From the NCBI RefSeq assembly GCF_009696445.1, contig NZ_VULZ01000005.1, positions 1 through 64,000 on the forward strand: a stretch of DNA of 64,000 nt. Reading direction: 5' to 3'. Both the position numbers and the translations under genes were made by a program. The stretch comes from Porcincola intestinalis (lineage in GTDB: Bacteria; Bacillota; Clostridia; Lachnospirales; Lachnospiraceae). The notes below the pieces were generated by a model, which had not been told where the DNA came from, ran no database searches, and saw nothing but the letters and a program-made list of their open reading frames with translations. This document shows, one piece after another, positions 25,034 to 34,926 of the stretch. Every line of letters begins with the position of its first letter. Within the stretch, counting starts at the first letter, position 1.

Positions 25034-26575
25034 ATGATTCAGAATGCGGTTGCGGAACTGGTGAAATATGGTTATGTGACAGGGCTTCTTGAGGCCGAGG
25101 ACCGGATCTGGGCAGCGAACGCGCTGATCCGGGAGCTTGGACTGGACGACCTCACAGAGAAAGCGGAAGCCAGGATTTTTGAAGAGAATATGACAGTCGA
25201 GGAAGCGAGAAAGAGGCTTCCGGCGATCCTTGATCTGCTCTGCGATTATGCGGCAGAGAAGGGGATGATCGCGGACAACACGGTGACGTACCGCGATTTG
25301 TTTGACACAAAGCTGATGGGATATCTGACGCCGAGACCGTCGGAGGTGAATCGGAAGTTTTACGACCTGTATGAGAAAAGCCCGCGTGAGGCGACGGACT
25401 GGTATTATACGTTCAGTCAGGACACCAATTATATCAGAAGGAACCGGATCGCAAAGGATATGCGGTGGCTGGCGCCCACGGAGTACGGGGATCTCGACAT
25501 CACGATCAACCTGTCCAAGCCGGAGAAGGACCCGCGGGCAATCGCCGCGGCGCGCAATGCGGCCCAGACGGCCTATCCGAAGTGTCAGCTCTGCTATGAG
25601 AATGTCGGATATGCCGGCAGAACGAATCATCCGGCACGGGAAAATCACCGCGTGATTCCGATCCGGATCGCGGGCGGGGACTGGTGCCTTCAGTACTCTC
25701 CGTATGTCTACTATAATGAACACTGTATTGTGTTCAACTCGAAGCATGTGCCGATGAAGATTGACCGCAGCGCGTTTGAAAAGCTGTTTGACTTTGTCAG
25801 GCAGTTCCCGCATTACTTTGTCGGATCGAATGCGGATCTCCCGATTGTCGGCGGATCGATTCTGGCGCATGAACATTTCCAGGGCGGACATTATGAATTC
25901 GCGATGGCAAAGGCAGGGATTGAGCGTGAGCTGTCCTTCAGAGGATATGAGGATGTCAGGGCCGGCATCGTGAAGTGGCCGATGTCGGTGATCCGGCTGA
26001 ACGGGGAGGAGCCGGACAGAATTGTCGACCTGGCGGACAGAATCCTGAAGGCCTGGAGAGCCTACACAGATGAGTCGGCGTTCATTTTTGCGGAGACAGA
26101 GGGCGAGAAGCACAGTACCATCACGCCGATCGCGCGCAGAAGGGGCAGCCGCTATGAGCTGGATCTGGTGCTTCGGAACAATATCACGACAAAGGAGAAC
26201 CCGCTGGGCGTCTTTCATCCGCATGCGGAGAAGCACCACATCAAGAAGGAGAACATCGGACTGATCGAGGTGATGGGCTGTGCGATCCTTCCGGCAAGAC
26301 TCAAAAAAGAGATGGCAGATCTGAAGCAGGTTGTTCTTGCCGGCCGCGATATCCATGGGGATGAGGAGCTTGGAAAGCACGCGGACTGGATGGACGGCAT
26401 TCTGAAGAAGTATGCGGACATCAGGGAGCAGAACATTGATGAGATCCTGAAAAAGGAGATCGGGATTGTCTTTGCAGAAGTGCTTGAGGATGCCGGTGTG
26501 TTCAAGCGGACGGCTGAGGGGCAGGCTGCATTTCTCCGGTTTGCGGAATCGGTCAATGCAGGACTGCTTGCTTGA
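25034..26575 (+). CDS. galT: UTP-hexose-1-phosphate / galactose-1-phosphate uridylyltransferase, Bacillus type
   Basis: 513 residues, the size of the class II GalT found in Bacillota rather than the 350-residue E. coli type. It moves UMP between glucose-1-phosphate and galactose-1-phosphate in the Leloir pathway. Recognisable are KFYDLYEKSPREATDWYYTF, DLDITINLSKPEKDPRAIAA, QLCYENVGYAGR and LAHEHFQGGHYEFAM, the last holding the active-site histidines (H-E-H in place of the H-P-H of the class I enzyme). No galK or galE is next to it. It would process galactose released by the upstream GH42 enzyme. Codon content is more GC-rich than the mannoside locus before it. Confidence 0.95.
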   Translation: MIQNAVAELVKYGYVTGLLEAEDRIWAANALIRELGLDDLTEKAEARIFEENMTVEEARKRLPAILDLLCDYAAEKGMIADNTVTYRDLFDTKLMGYLTPRPSEVNRKFYDLYEKSPREATDWYYTFSQDTNYIRRNRIAKDMRWLAPTEYGDLDITINLSKPEKDPRAIAAARNAAQTAYPKCQLCYENVGYAGRTNHPARENHRVIPIRIAGGDWCLQYSPYVYYNEHCIVFNSKHVPMKIDRSAFEKLFDFVRQFPHYFVGSNADLPIVGGSILAHEHFQGGHYEFAMAKAGIERELSFRGYEDVRAGIVKWPMSVIRLNGEEPDRIVDLADRILKAWRAYTDESAFIFAETEGEKHSTITPIARRRGSRYELDLVLRNNITTKENPLGVFHPHAEKHHIKKENIGLIEVMGCAILPARLKKEMADLKQVVLAGRDIHGDEELGKHADWMDGILKKYADIREQNIDEILKKEIGIVFAEVLEDAGVFKRTAEGQAAFLRFAESVNAGLLA

Positions 26576-26620
26576 CGGACCGGGCAGAAAACGGTAACAT
26601 GAAACTCTGCAGCCTGGCAT

Positions 26621-26670
26621 AAAAATCCTGGCAGGCAGAACATAGAAGATGAACGCCGGACGGGATTTTT
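26621..26670 (+). terminator. Possible terminator after galT
   Basis: AAAAATCC (26621-26628) and GGATTTTT (26663-26670) are inverted copies with a possible inner TGGC/GCC pairing; the 3' arm supplies the T-run. The loop is long (34 nt). Confidence 0.4.
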
Positions 26671-26737
26671 CCTGACGTGCGCGGCAGAAGATGCAGGAGG
26701 AAGGCGCTGAGCTTTCCGGCAGCAGCGGGAGAGGGAC

Positions 26738-28177
26738 ATGGCAGAAAAGAAGTTTGTCGAAGAGATCACCTCAATGGAGGATGATTTCGCACAGTGGTAC
26801 ACGGATGTTGTCAAGAAGGCAGAGCTGACCGGCTATACTCAGGTTAAGGGATTCATGGTCATCAAGCCTGCCGGGTATGCGATCTGGGAAAATATCCAGC
26901 ATGAGCTTGATCGGAGGTTCAAGGAGACGGGGGTTGAGAATGTCTATCTTCCCTGCCTGATCCCGGAGAGCCTGCTGAATAAGGAAAAGGAGCACGTGGA
27001 AGGGTTTGCACCGGAAGTCGCATGGGTGACATATGGGGGTACCCAGCAGCTCGAGGAGCGTATGTGTGTTCGTCCGACGAGCGAGACACTGTTTTCCGAC
27101 TTCTATGCGAAGGATGTCCACTCCTACAGGGATCTTCCGAGACTTTACAACCAGTGGTGCTCGGTTGTGCGCTGGGAGAAGACAACCCGGCCGTTTTTGA
27201 GGTCAAGAGAGTTTTTGTGGCAGGAAGGCCACACCATCCACGCGACCGCGAAGGAAGCGGAGGATAGGACGACCCAGATGCTGAATCTGTATGCGGATTT
27301 TTTGGAGCAGTTTCTTGCCATTCCAGTTGTCCGTGGACAGAAGACAGAGAAGGAAAAGTTTGCCGGCGCGGTTGCAACCTATACGGTCGAGGCGCTGATG
27401 CACGACGGGAAGGCGCTGCAGTGCGGAACGTCCCACAACTTCGGAGACGGATTCGCCAGAGCATACGGCATTCAGTTTGTGGATAAGGACAACACTCAGA
27501 AGTACGTCTATCAGACCTCATGGGGGATGACGACAAGACTGATCGGTGCCATTATCATGGTGCATGGTGATAACTCTGGACTGAAGCTTCCGCCGTTGGT
27601 TGCGCCTGTTCAGGTCATGGTGATCCCGGTCCAGCAGAAGAAGGAAGGGGTGCTTGATAAGGCCGAGGAGCTGAAGAGGGTTCTGACGTCAGCCGGCATC
27701 CGTGCTCGTCTGGATGATGCGGACAAGAGCCCGGGCTGGAAGTTCTCCGACCAGGAGATGCGCGGCATTCCGGTTCGTGTCGAGATCGGACCAAAGGATA
27801 TTGAGAAAGGACAGTGCGTCATCGTCCGCAGGGATACACGTGAAAAGATCGTTGCACCGCTTGAGGGGATTGCGGATAAGGTGAAGGAAGTCCTGGATCA
27901 GATCCAGCATGATATGTACGAGAATGCGAGGGCGCGTCGCGACGCGATGACCTACACCGCGACCACAAAAGAAGAATTCACCGAGATCGCGAACACGAAG
28001 CCGGGCTTCATCAAGGCTATGTGGTGCGGAGATGTCGCCTGTGAGAATGCGATCAAGGACGAGCTCGGAGGCGTTACAAGCCGCTGCATTCCGTTCCGGC
28101 AGGAACATCTTTCCGATACCTGCGTCTGGTGCGGACGCCCGGCAAAGAAGATGGTGTACTGGGGCAAGGCATATTGA
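26738..28177 (+). CDS. proS: Prolyl-tRNA synthetase, short (archaeal/eukaryote-like) type
   Basis: 479 residues. It charges tRNA-Pro with proline. The class II motif 2 region is [20 protein letters not shown], preceded by RPTSET, and the [11 protein letters not shown] stretch is motif 3-like. The length and the C-terminal zinc-binding-like domain ([12 protein letters not shown] ... [20 protein letters not shown], ending in Tyr) mark the type without the editing insertion domain, which is common in Clostridia. A purine-rich stretch precedes the ATG. I see no T-box leader in the 160 nt upstream. Confidence 0.96.
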   Translation: MAEKKFVEEITSMEDDFAQWYTDVVKKAELTGYTQVKGFMVIKPAGYAIWENIQHELDRRFKETGVENVYLPCLIPESLLNKEKEHVEGFAPEVAWVTYGGTQQLEERMCVRPTSETLFSDFYAKDVHSYRDLPRLYNQWCSVVRWEKTTRPFLRSREFLWQEGHTIHATAKEAEDRTTQMLNLYADFLEQFLAIPVVRGQKTEKEKFAGAVATYTVEALMHDGKALQCGTSHNFGDGFARAYGIQFVDKDNTQKYVYQTSWGMTTRLIGAIIMVHGDNSGLKLPPLVAPVQVMVIPVQQKKEGVLDKAEELKRVLTSAGIRARLDDADKSPGWKFSDQEMRGIPVRVEIGPKDIEKGQCVIVRRDTREKIVAPLEGIADKVKEVLDQIQHDMYENARARRDAMTYTATTKEEFTEIANTKPGFIKAMWCGDVACENAIKDELGGVTSRCIPFRQEHLSDTCVWCGRPAKKMVYWGKAY

Positions 28178-28350
28178 TCTTCATGGCAGTGCGCATGTGC
28201 GGCAGCCAAAGAGTCTTTCGGACTGTACATGCAGGAGATGGCAGACAAACATGAAGCATTGCATGCAGCGGACGGTAAAGGCGGAGGGAATCCAGACAGG
28301 GTTTCCTTCGCTGTTTGCTGTACGGCAAAGGAATATCATACAGGGAACCA

Positions 28351-29337
28351 ATGAAATCAATGAATATGAGAAAATCAGCGACAGTCACAAAGACGCTTCT
28401 CCTTGTTCTGACCGCATTTATCTGGGGGTTTACCTTCTCCTTCCAGAGCATTGCGACAAAGTATGTCGGGACCTATACGTATCTGGCCTGCAGAAGCTGG
28501 ATCGCGGTCCTGTTCCTGATTCCGGTGATCCGTGTTTCTGACAGGATTCGTCTGAAGCAGACAGGGAGCAGTCTTGCACCGGTAACGATGCAGCAGAAGA
28601 GGGCTCTGTGGATCGCGGGCGCTGCGAGCGGCGCTGTGCTGTGCATGGCAAGTTCTTTTCAGCAGACGGGGATTGCGACCACAACGACCGCGAAGGCGAG
28701 CTTCATCACGGCGATGTATGTCATTCTTGTCCCGATTTTTTCCATGTTTCTTGGAAAGAAGACTGAACGGAAGATCTGGTTCTGTGTAGCTGTCTCGATT
28801 GTGGGACTGTATTTTCTCTGCTTCAAGGCTGGCTCCCTTGAAGGCTTCGGGGGAGGGGATGCGCTGATGCTCTGCGCAGCGGCCGGTTTTGCCATTCAAA
28901 TCCTGGTGATCGATCACTTTTCCCCGGGACTTGACCCGGTCCGGCTCAGTCAGCGTCAGGTGCTGTTCCAGGGAGTCATTGCAACCGTGATGATGCTGGT
29001 GTTGGAGCACCCGACGGCCTATGGGCTGCTGCATGCGGCCGTCTCGATCGTCTTCGCGGGGGTTCTCTCAAGCGGAGTGGCCTACACACTCCAGATCACC
29101 GGACAGAAAGGGCTGAATCCGACAATTGCTTCGATTGCAATGTGCCTGGAGAGTGTCTTCGGGGCGATCGGAGGATGGCTGATTCTAGGTCAGCGGCTGA
29201 GCGGCAGGGAGATCCTGGGCTGTGCGCTGATGTTCACCGCCATCGTGCTGGCACAGCTGCCGACGCTTCCGGCGCGGAAGAGAGCAGGACAGATCCAAAA
29301 TACAGATATTCACTATGAACAAGGAGCGCAGTCATGA
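28351..29337 (+). CDS. EamA/DMT-family transporter
   Basis: 328 residues and about ten membrane helices in two EamA repeats, first TLLLVLTAFIWGFTFSFQSI, second beginning near residue 150 (DALMLCAAAGFAIQILVIDH). The conserved end of each repeat (VLSSGVAYTLQITGQKGLNP) is present. Family members move small metabolites such as amino acids across the membrane; the substrate is not readable. The ATG at 28351 follows CAGGGA; an upstream TTG at 28315 and an ATG at 28360 are alternatives. The stop overlaps the start of the PII-like gene by ATGA, so the three genes to 30874 form one operon. Confidence 0.9.
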   Translation: MKSMNMRKSATVTKTLLLVLTAFIWGFTFSFQSIATKYVGTYTYLACRSWIAVLFLIPVIRVSDRIRLKQTGSSLAPVTMQQKRALWIAGAASGAVLCMASSFQQTGIATTTTAKASFITAMYVILVPIFSMFLGKKTERKIWFCVAVSIVGLYFLCFKAGSLEGFGGGDALMLCAAAGFAIQILVIDHFSPGLDPVRLSQRQVLFQGVIATVMMLVLEHPTAYGLLHAAVSIVFAGVLSSGVAYTLQITGQKGLNPTIASIAMCLESVFGAIGGWLILGQRLSGREILGCALMFTAIVLAQLPTLPARKRAGQIQNTDIHYEQGAQS

Positions 29338-29678
29338 AACTGGTTGTGATTGTATTGAACAAGCTTGAGTGCATGGAGGATCTTCTGTCGGAGTTTTCTG
29401 CCAGGCATCTGCAGGGAGCGACAATCCTGAGCTCCCACGGGATGATGCAGGAGCTCAACGAGGAAGATGAGCTTCGCTTTGTCCTGTCTCTCCGGAATGT
29501 CCTGAATCCGGCACACAAGGAGAACAGGACGATTTTCATGGCTGCGACGGACGACAAGGTTCCGAGCATCATCGAGGCGGTCAACAAGGTGACGGGAGGG
29601 CTGGAGCATGGAGATACCGGCATCCTCTTCACACTGCCGATCGAGCATCTGGAAGGGTTCAAGGTAAAGAAATCATGA
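29334..29678 (+). CDS. PII-like regulatory protein
   Basis: 114 residues, the size of a PII signalling protein. Strand-helix pattern MKLVVIVLNKLECMEDLLSE, the central region VLSLRNVLNPAHKENRTIFM and the closing HGDTGILFTLPIEHLEGF (comparable to the PII 'G-G-I-V-PV' strand) support a ferredoxin-like PII fold. The uridylylated tyrosine of classical GlnB is not obvious, so it is more like the diverged PII-like proteins that sit beside transporters and sense nucleotides. It overlaps both neighbours by 4 nt (ATGA): EamA transporter before and CPA2 antiporter after. Inferred role: binds and gates the antiporter in response to a nucleotide or small ligand. Confidence 0.7.
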   Translation: MKLVVIVLNKLECMEDLLSEFSARHLQGATILSSHGMMQELNEEDELRFVLSLRNVLNPAHKENRTIFMAATDDKVPSIIEAVNKVTGGLEHGDTGILFTLPIEHLEGFKVKKS

Positions 29679-30874
29679 CACCGGATTTGAATGTCCTTGC
29701 CAATCTTGGCATTATGGTTCTGTCTGGCATCTTTATGGGAAGGCTGATGAAGCATCTCAGGCTTCCGAATGTGACAGGGTACCTGATCGCCGGGCTTCTG
29801 CTTGGACCGTATTTTCTGCCGGCACTGGGGATTCCGTTCTCGGTGCTGTCCGAGTCATTCATCAACAATATGACGGTCATTCCGGAGGTTGCGCTTGGCT
29901 TCATTGCGTTCTCGATTGGCAATGAATTCAAGCGGTCATATTTCCGGCAGGTCGGGACAGCGCCTGTCATCATTGCCTGCCTCGAATCCTTGTTTGCTGT
30001 TGTGTTTGTTGCGGGAATGATGATTCTGACGGGGTATTCCGTTCCGTTTTCCCTTGTTCTGGGGTCAATCGCGGCAGCGACTGCCCCGGCATCTACCATC
30101 ATGGTCATCAACCAGTACAGGGCAAGGGGACCGGTGACGAAGACACTGCTCTCCGTTGTCGCGCTCGATGACGCGATTGCGCTGGTTTTGTTTTCTGTCT
30201 GCATGGCAGCTGCGCAGTCGATCAAGGGTGGGGCAGCCAATCTGGCATGGGCCATTTTCCGGCCTGTTCTGGAGATCTTCGGGGCGCTGGCGCTCGGCAT
30301 TCTGCTTGGCATACTGATGCTGATTCCAATGCGCCGGTTCCATAAGCATGGCAACAGGCTTGCGCTTGTGTGCGGCTTTGTCTTTCTGGGCATCGGACTG
30401 GCAGACCGGTTCGGACTCAGCTCCCTGATGCTGTGCATGGGTATGGGAGCGGCCGTAGCGAATCTGTCCAGGGAAGCAAACAGCATTCTGGATGTGGCGG
30501 AATCCATCACGGCACCCATCTATATCCTGTTTTTTGTCGCATCTGGTGCCGGTCTTCAGGTGAAAATGATCGGGAAGATCGGCGTGATCGGGATCATTTA
30601 CATCGTCTTCCGTTTCCTGGGCAAGTGGTTCGGCTCCTGGCTTGGCGGTCGGATCGGGCATGCAGGCAGAAATGTCAGCCATTATCTGGGACCTTGCCTT
30701 CTGCCGCAGGCAGGTGTGGCGATCGGACTGACACTGGTGGCGGGAAATGTTGTTCCGAAGTATGCGGCACAGATCCGTGCGGTTGTGCTTGCCGGGACGC
30801 TGGTCTATGAGCTGGCAGGACCTGCCTTGACGAAGATGAGTCTGGTGAGAGCCGGAGAGATCAGATCCAGCTGA
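29675..30874 (+). CDS. CPA2-family cation:proton antiporter (Kef/NhaS type)
   Basis: 399 residues and about 11-13 membrane helices, with no C-terminal TrkA domain. It starts LNVLANLGIMVLSGIFMGRL, then RLPNVTGYLIAGLLLGPYFL, which is the conserved CPA2 beginning. The ion-site region GSIAAATAPASTIMVINQYR corresponds to the helix-5/'A-T-P-A' stretch, and VVALDDAIALVLFSVC carries the conserved paired Asp. It exchanges Na+ or K+ for H+. Coupled by overlap to the PII-like gene, which may replace the missing cytoplasmic regulatory domain. A terminator follows. Confidence 0.92.
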   Translation: MTPDLNVLANLGIMVLSGIFMGRLMKHLRLPNVTGYLIAGLLLGPYFLPALGIPFSVLSESFINNMTVIPEVALGFIAFSIGNEFKRSYFRQVGTAPVIIACLESLFAVVFVAGMMILTGYSVPFSLVLGSIAAATAPASTIMVINQYRARGPVTKTLLSVVALDDAIALVLFSVCMAAAQSIKGGAANLAWAIFRPVLEIFGALALGILLGILMLIPMRRFHKHGNRLALVCGFVFLGIGLADRFGLSSLMLCMGMGAAVANLSREANSILDVAESITAPIYILFFVASGAGLQVKMIGKIGVIGIIYIVFRFLGKWFGSWLGGRIGHAGRNVSHYLGPCLLPQAGVAIGLTLVAGNVVPKYAAQIRAVVLAGTLVYELAGPALTKMSLVRAGEIRSS

Positions 30875-30896
30875 GAATTCATCTCTGCAAAAGATC

Positions 30897-30945
30897 AAAG
30901 GAGCCGGGGAGAGGCGAAGGGTGCCGCTCCTTCAGGCTCCTTTTT
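30897..30945 (+). terminator. Terminator of the transporter operon
   Basis: AAAGGAGCC (30897-30905) pairs with GGCTCCTTT (starting 30935), with an inner GGAG/CTCC hairpin, followed by a T-run to 30945. Confidence 0.85.
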
Positions 30946-30981
30946 GTCCTGTGCCGTCCTGTGCGGGTCACATTCCGGCAG

Positions 30982-31010
30982 TTGAGCGGCAGCAGGCGGG
31001 ATGCTATAAT
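30982..31010 (+). promoter_or_regulatory. Promoter of murE
   Basis: TTGAGC (30982-30987), 17-nt spacer, TATAAT (31005-31010). The leader to murE is about 90 nt. Confidence 0.75.
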
Positions 31011-31104
31011 GAAGAGAAAGTTCTGCAAATTACATGGAACTGATGCAGAGCTGCGCTGACGGTCTGCGTCAGGGCAGTCCGGATTGATAAGAGGAGAAAG
31101 TCGA

Positions 31105-32607
31105 ATGGCAGACTATAAACTGAAGGAACTTCTGAAAGACGTCCCGTATCAGGTGCTCTGCGGAGAGGATGGGACAACGGTCACGGAGATCGTGAATGAT
31201 TCCAGAAAGGCCAGAGAGGGCGTTGTCTTCGTCTGCATCAAAGGAGCAGTTGCGGACGGCCATAAATACATCCCGGATGTTCTGAAGAAGAATGTATCCG
31301 CGATCATTGTGGAAGACGAGGTCGACCTGAAGGCGTACGGAACCGATGCTGACGGTGTGACATTTATCAAGACAGATGATACCCGGATTGCGATGGCGCG
31401 TATGGCGGCTGTCTACTATGGCAATCCGTCCTCGAAGCTGAAGATGATCGGTGTGACAGGGACGAAGGGGAAGACCACGACGACCTATATGGTCAAGGCC
31501 ATCCTCGAGCAGGCCGGCTACAAGGTCGGGCTGATCGGAACGATTGAGACACTGATCGGATCGGAGCAGATCCCAAGCGCCAATACGACACCGGAGTCTC
31601 TGACCCTTCAGGGGTATCTGGCGCGGATGGTGAAGGCAGGCTGTCAGGTTGTCGTGATGGAGGTTTCCTCACAGGCGCTGATGCTTCACAGAGTCGAGGG
31701 AATCGAGTTTGATATCGGTGTCTTCACGAATATCTCCGCAGATCATATCGGGCCGGGGGAGCACTCGTCCTTCGATGATTACATGGAATGCAAAAGCAGG
31801 CTGTTTCGGATGTGCAGAACCGGAATCTTCAATGGAGATGATATTCACCTTGGCAGGATTCTGGAGGGACATACCTGCAGCGTTGAAACGTTCGGCTTCA
31901 AGGAGACGGACAATCTTTATGCAGAGAATGGAAAGCTGATCTATCATCCGGGATATCTCGGAACTTCCTTTGATGTGAAGGGGGAACTGAACTTTCATGT
32001 TGTGACAGATATTCCGGGTCGGTTCAGTGTCTACAATGCGCTCTGTGCCATCGCAATCTGCAGACACTTTGACGTGAAGGAGGAAGATTACCTGAAGGCG
32101 CTGAAGGATGTCCGCGTCAAGGGACGCGTGGAGATGGTCAAGGTCAGTGATGATTTTATCCTGCTGATCGACTATGCGCACAACGCAATGGCTCTCTCCA
32201 GTATTCTGACGACCTTGAGAGAATATCATCCGGGCAGACTTGTCTGCGTGTTTGGCTGCGGCGGAAACCGTGCCAGATCAAGGCGGTACGAGATGGGAGA
32301 GGTATCCGGCAGGATGGCCGATTTTACGATCATCACGTCCGATAATCCCAGATATGAGAACCCGGAGGCGATCATGGATGACATCGAGGTCGGCATGAAG
32401 AAGACGACCGGGAAATACATTCGGATCGCGGACCGGAAGGAAGCGATCGCCTATGCCATCCATCACGGAAAGCCGGGCGACATCATCGTGTTGGCTGGCA
32501 AGGGACATGAGGACTACCAGGAGATCAACGGGAAGAAATACCCGATGGATGAGCGGGTGCTGATCCGTGACATTCTCGCGGAGGATGAAAAAAGCAAACG
32601 CGTGTAA
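31105..32607 (+). CDS. murE: UDP-MurNAc-Ala-Glu--meso-DAP ligase
   Basis: 500 residues. It adds the third amino acid to the peptidoglycan stem peptide in the cytoplasm, using ATP. The ATP loop is GVTGTKGKTTTTYMVKAIL; NTTPESLTLQGYL and FTNISADHIGPGEHSSFDDY follow the MurE pattern; the lysine carbamylated in Mur ligases falls in MECKSRLF. The DNPRYENPEAI motif is the one associated with meso-diaminopimelate rather than lysine specificity. The ATG at 31105 has AGGAGA upstream; a reading from 31084 is less likely. It is followed 28 nt later by priA. Confidence 0.95.
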   Translation: MADYKLKELLKDVPYQVLCGEDGTTVTEIVNDSRKAREGVVFVCIKGAVADGHKYIPDVLKKNVSAIIVEDEVDLKAYGTDADGVTFIKTDDTRIAMARMAAVYYGNPSSKLKMIGVTGTKGKTTTTYMVKAILEQAGYKVGLIGTIETLIGSEQIPSANTTPESLTLQGYLARMVKAGCQVVVMEVSSQALMLHRVEGIEFDIGVFTNISADHIGPGEHSSFDDYMECKSRLFRMCRTGIFNGDDIHLGRILEGHTCSVETFGFKETDNLYAENGKLIYHPGYLGTSFDVKGELNFHVVTDIPGRFSVYNALCAIAICRHFDVKEEDYLKALKDVRVKGRVEMVKVSDDFILLIDYAHNAMALSSILTTLREYHPGRLVCVFGCGGNRARSRRYEMGEVSGRMADFTIITSDNPRYENPEAIMDDIEVGMKKTTGKYIRIADRKEAIAYAIHHGKPGDIIVLAGKGHEDYQEINGKKYPMDERVLIRDILAEDEKSKRV

Positions 32608-32635
32608 CTGTCCGTGCAGATGAGTCAGGAGGGCT

Positions 32636-34849
32636 ATGAGGTTCGCAGATGTGATTGTGGATATTTCCGCCCATGCGCTGGACCGGAGCTTTCAGTATCG
32701 GGTGCCGGAGGAACTCACCGGCAGCTGTGATGTCGGCACGCTTGTTTCGGTTCCGTTCGGAAAACGGACGGTGACCGGCTATATTGTGGGATTCTCAGAT
32801 ACACCAAAGATTGAGGAGGGAAAAATCAGGCCGCTCGCGCGGGTTGACAATGAGGCGACAAGCGAGGAGAGCCGGCTGACCGGGCTGGCAGTCTGGATCA
32901 GGGACCGGTATGGCAGTACCTTCCTGCAGGCGCTCCACACGGTTCTTCCTAAAAAAACAAAGATGAAGGTCCGCCAGCAGAAGCGGGTGACGCTGGCGGT
33001 TTCCGCAGATGAAGCCTGGCGTGCAGCGGCCGTCTGCCGGGTGAAAAAGCAGAAGGCACGCGAGCGGCTCCTGGGGGCACTTTCGGAGGAAGAGACCCTT
33101 CCATGGGAGGTTGTCACGCAGAAGCTGAATGTAACGCCATCAGTTGTCCGGGCTCTTGCGCAGAAAGGGCTCGTTCGGATCGAGAGCGAGGATGCATACC
33201 GGACCCCGAAACTGCCGGAGGCCTTTTCTCACAAGGGCATCACGCTGAATGCAGAGCAGGAGAAGATCGTCCGTGCAATCTGCAGCTCCTGGGAAGAGGA
33301 GCCGGCGGGGCGGTATCTGATCCGGGGCGTAACCGGGTCCGGGAAGACGGAGGTCTATATTGAGCTGATCGCCTTTGCGGTGGAACACGGTCAGCAGGCA
33401 ATTGTGCTGATTCCCGAGATCGCGCTGACTTACCAGACACTGATGCGGTTTTATCACCGCTTCGGTGACCGGGTTTCCATCATTCACTCGAAAATGAGCG
33501 CGGGCGAGCGGTCGGACCAGTTTGAACGGGCGCGCCGCGGAGAGATTGACGTGATGATCGGTCCCAGGTCGGCGCTGTTCACCCCGTTCGAGCACCTCGG
33601 TATGATTGTGATCGATGAGGAGCACGAGGAAAGTTACAGGAGCGGTCAGGCGCCGCGCTACCAGGCGCGCGAGGTGGCGTTCCGGCGGGGCGAAATGGAG
33701 AAGGCGAAGGTTGTCCTGGGCTCCGCGACGCCCTCACTCGAAGCTTCCTATGCGGCAGAGCGGGGTCTTTTGAAGGAATTCCGGCTGACACAGAGAGCGG
33801 GCGGATCCGTACTGCCGGGGGTCGAGGTTGTCGATCTGAGGCGGGAGAAGGGGGTCAGCGACCGTACCATGATCGGCCGGAGACTTCGCGAGGCCATTCA
33901 GGAGACACTGAGCCGGCATGAGCAGGCGATGCTGTTTCTGAACAGAAGAGGGGTGGCTTCATTTGTCACCTGCAGAACCTGCGGAGACGTACTGAAGTGT
34001 CCGCACTGCGATGTAGCGCTGACGCTGCACGGGAGAGACCGGCTGGTCTGTCACTACTGCGGATATCAGACAAGCCTCCCGGACACCTGCCCGTCCTGCG
34101 GAAGTCCATTTCTCAGGACATTCAAGGCGGGGACGGAACAAATCGAGCGGGAGGTGCGCCAGTTGTTCCCCTCCGCTGCGGTTCTGCGGATGGACAAGGA
34201 CACGACATCAGGAAAGGATGGACAGCTGGAAATTCTGTCAAAATTCGCATCTCACGAGGCGGACATCCTGATCGGGACGCAGATGATCGTCAAGGGACAT
34301 GATTTCCCGGATGTGACGCTGATGGGGATTCTCGCAGCGGATCTTTCGCTGAACGTACCTGATTTCAGGGCTGCGGAGCGGACCTTCCAGCTCCTGACAC
34401 AGGCAGCGGGAAGGGCGGGGCGCGCGGAAAAGCCGGGAAGGGTGCTGATCCAGACCTATCAGCCTGATCATTACGCGATCCAGTGCGCTGCCCGGCAGGA
34501 TTATGATAGCTTCTACCGCAGGGAGATGCACTATCGGATGTTATCCGGCTACCCGCCGGCAGGCGGTCTGCTGCAGGTGCATCTGTCCTGCACGGACAAG
34601 GAACAGCTTGAAGCTGCTGCTGCCCACCTGCGGGGACTGCTTGACCGCATTCTCAGCAACGTGACGACAGCGGTCGTGCTGGGACCCTCGGATGAGGCGG
34701 TCGGGAAGATTGCCGATGTCTACCACATGGCTATCTATCTGAAGTGCCCGGACAGGCGGGTGCTGCGTGTGTCAAAGGACAGGATGGAGCGCTATATCGG
34801 GGCAAATGAAGGGTTCCGGACGGTCGACATTCAGTTTGATGCAGACTAG
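32636..34849 (+). CDS. priA: Primosomal replication-restart helicase
   Basis: 737 residues. It recognises stalled forks and reloads the replicative helicase. The N-terminal 3'-DNA-binding domain begins FADVIVDISAHALDRSFQYR. Helicase motifs: Walker A RGVTGSGKTEVY (about 230), DEEH in IVIDEEHEESYRSGQ, and QAAGRAGRAEKPGRVLIQTY. The zinc-binding region (about 440-490) has the expected paired cysteines: CRTCGDVLKCPHC, CHYCGYQTSLPDTCPSCG. It follows murE and precedes def and fmt, the same order as in many Bacillota. Confidence 0.96.
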   Translation: MRFADVIVDISAHALDRSFQYRVPEELTGSCDVGTLVSVPFGKRTVTGYIVGFSDTPKIEEGKIRPLARVDNEATSEESRLTGLAVWIRDRYGSTFLQALHTVLPKKTKMKVRQQKRVTLAVSADEAWRAAAVCRVKKQKARERLLGALSEEETLPWEVVTQKLNVTPSVVRALAQKGLVRIESEDAYRTPKLPEAFSHKGITLNAEQEKIVRAICSSWEEEPAGRYLIRGVTGSGKTEVYIELIAFAVEHGQQAIVLIPEIALTYQTLMRFYHRFGDRVSIIHSKMSAGERSDQFERARRGEIDVMIGPRSALFTPFEHLGMIVIDEEHEESYRSGQAPRYQAREVAFRRGEMEKAKVVLGSATPSLEASYAAERGLLKEFRLTQRAGGSVLPGVEVVDLRREKGVSDRTMIGRRLREAIQETLSRHEQAMLFLNRRGVASFVTCRTCGDVLKCPHCDVALTLHGRDRLVCHYCGYQTSLPDTCPSCGSPFLRTFKAGTEQIEREVRQLFPSAAVLRMDKDTTSGKDGQLEILSKFASHEADILIGTQMIVKGHDFPDVTLMGILAADLSLNVPDFRAAERTFQLLTQAAGRAGRAEKPGRVLIQTYQPDHYAIQCAARQDYDSFYRREMHYRMLSGYPPAGGLLQVHLSCTDKEQLEAAAAHLRGLLDRILSNVTTAVVLGPSDEAVGKIADVYHMAIYLKCPDRRVLRVSKDRMERYIGANEGFRTVDIQFDAD

Positions 34850-34926
34850 AAAGCAACCCATTTGGAACAGGATGGATAATGGACACCGGACGACAGTGTG
34901 CCGGTAATAAGGAAAGGATGAGAGAT

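Noticed and set aside
24959-26620. Long minus-strand open frame of 553 residues
   Set aside because: It lies opposite galT, whose motifs are clear; the reverse frame is Arg/Pro/His/Leu-rich and shows no family pattern. Long reverse frames are common opposite GC-rich genes.
26576-26737. T-box or other riboswitch leader before proS
   Set aside because: No T-box motif, antiterminator or specifier stem is visible in the 160 nt; only a loose inverted repeat.
30065-30898. Minus-strand frame of 277 residues opposite the antiporter
   Set aside because: Shadow of the CPA2 antiporter; His/Arg/Gln-rich with no motif.
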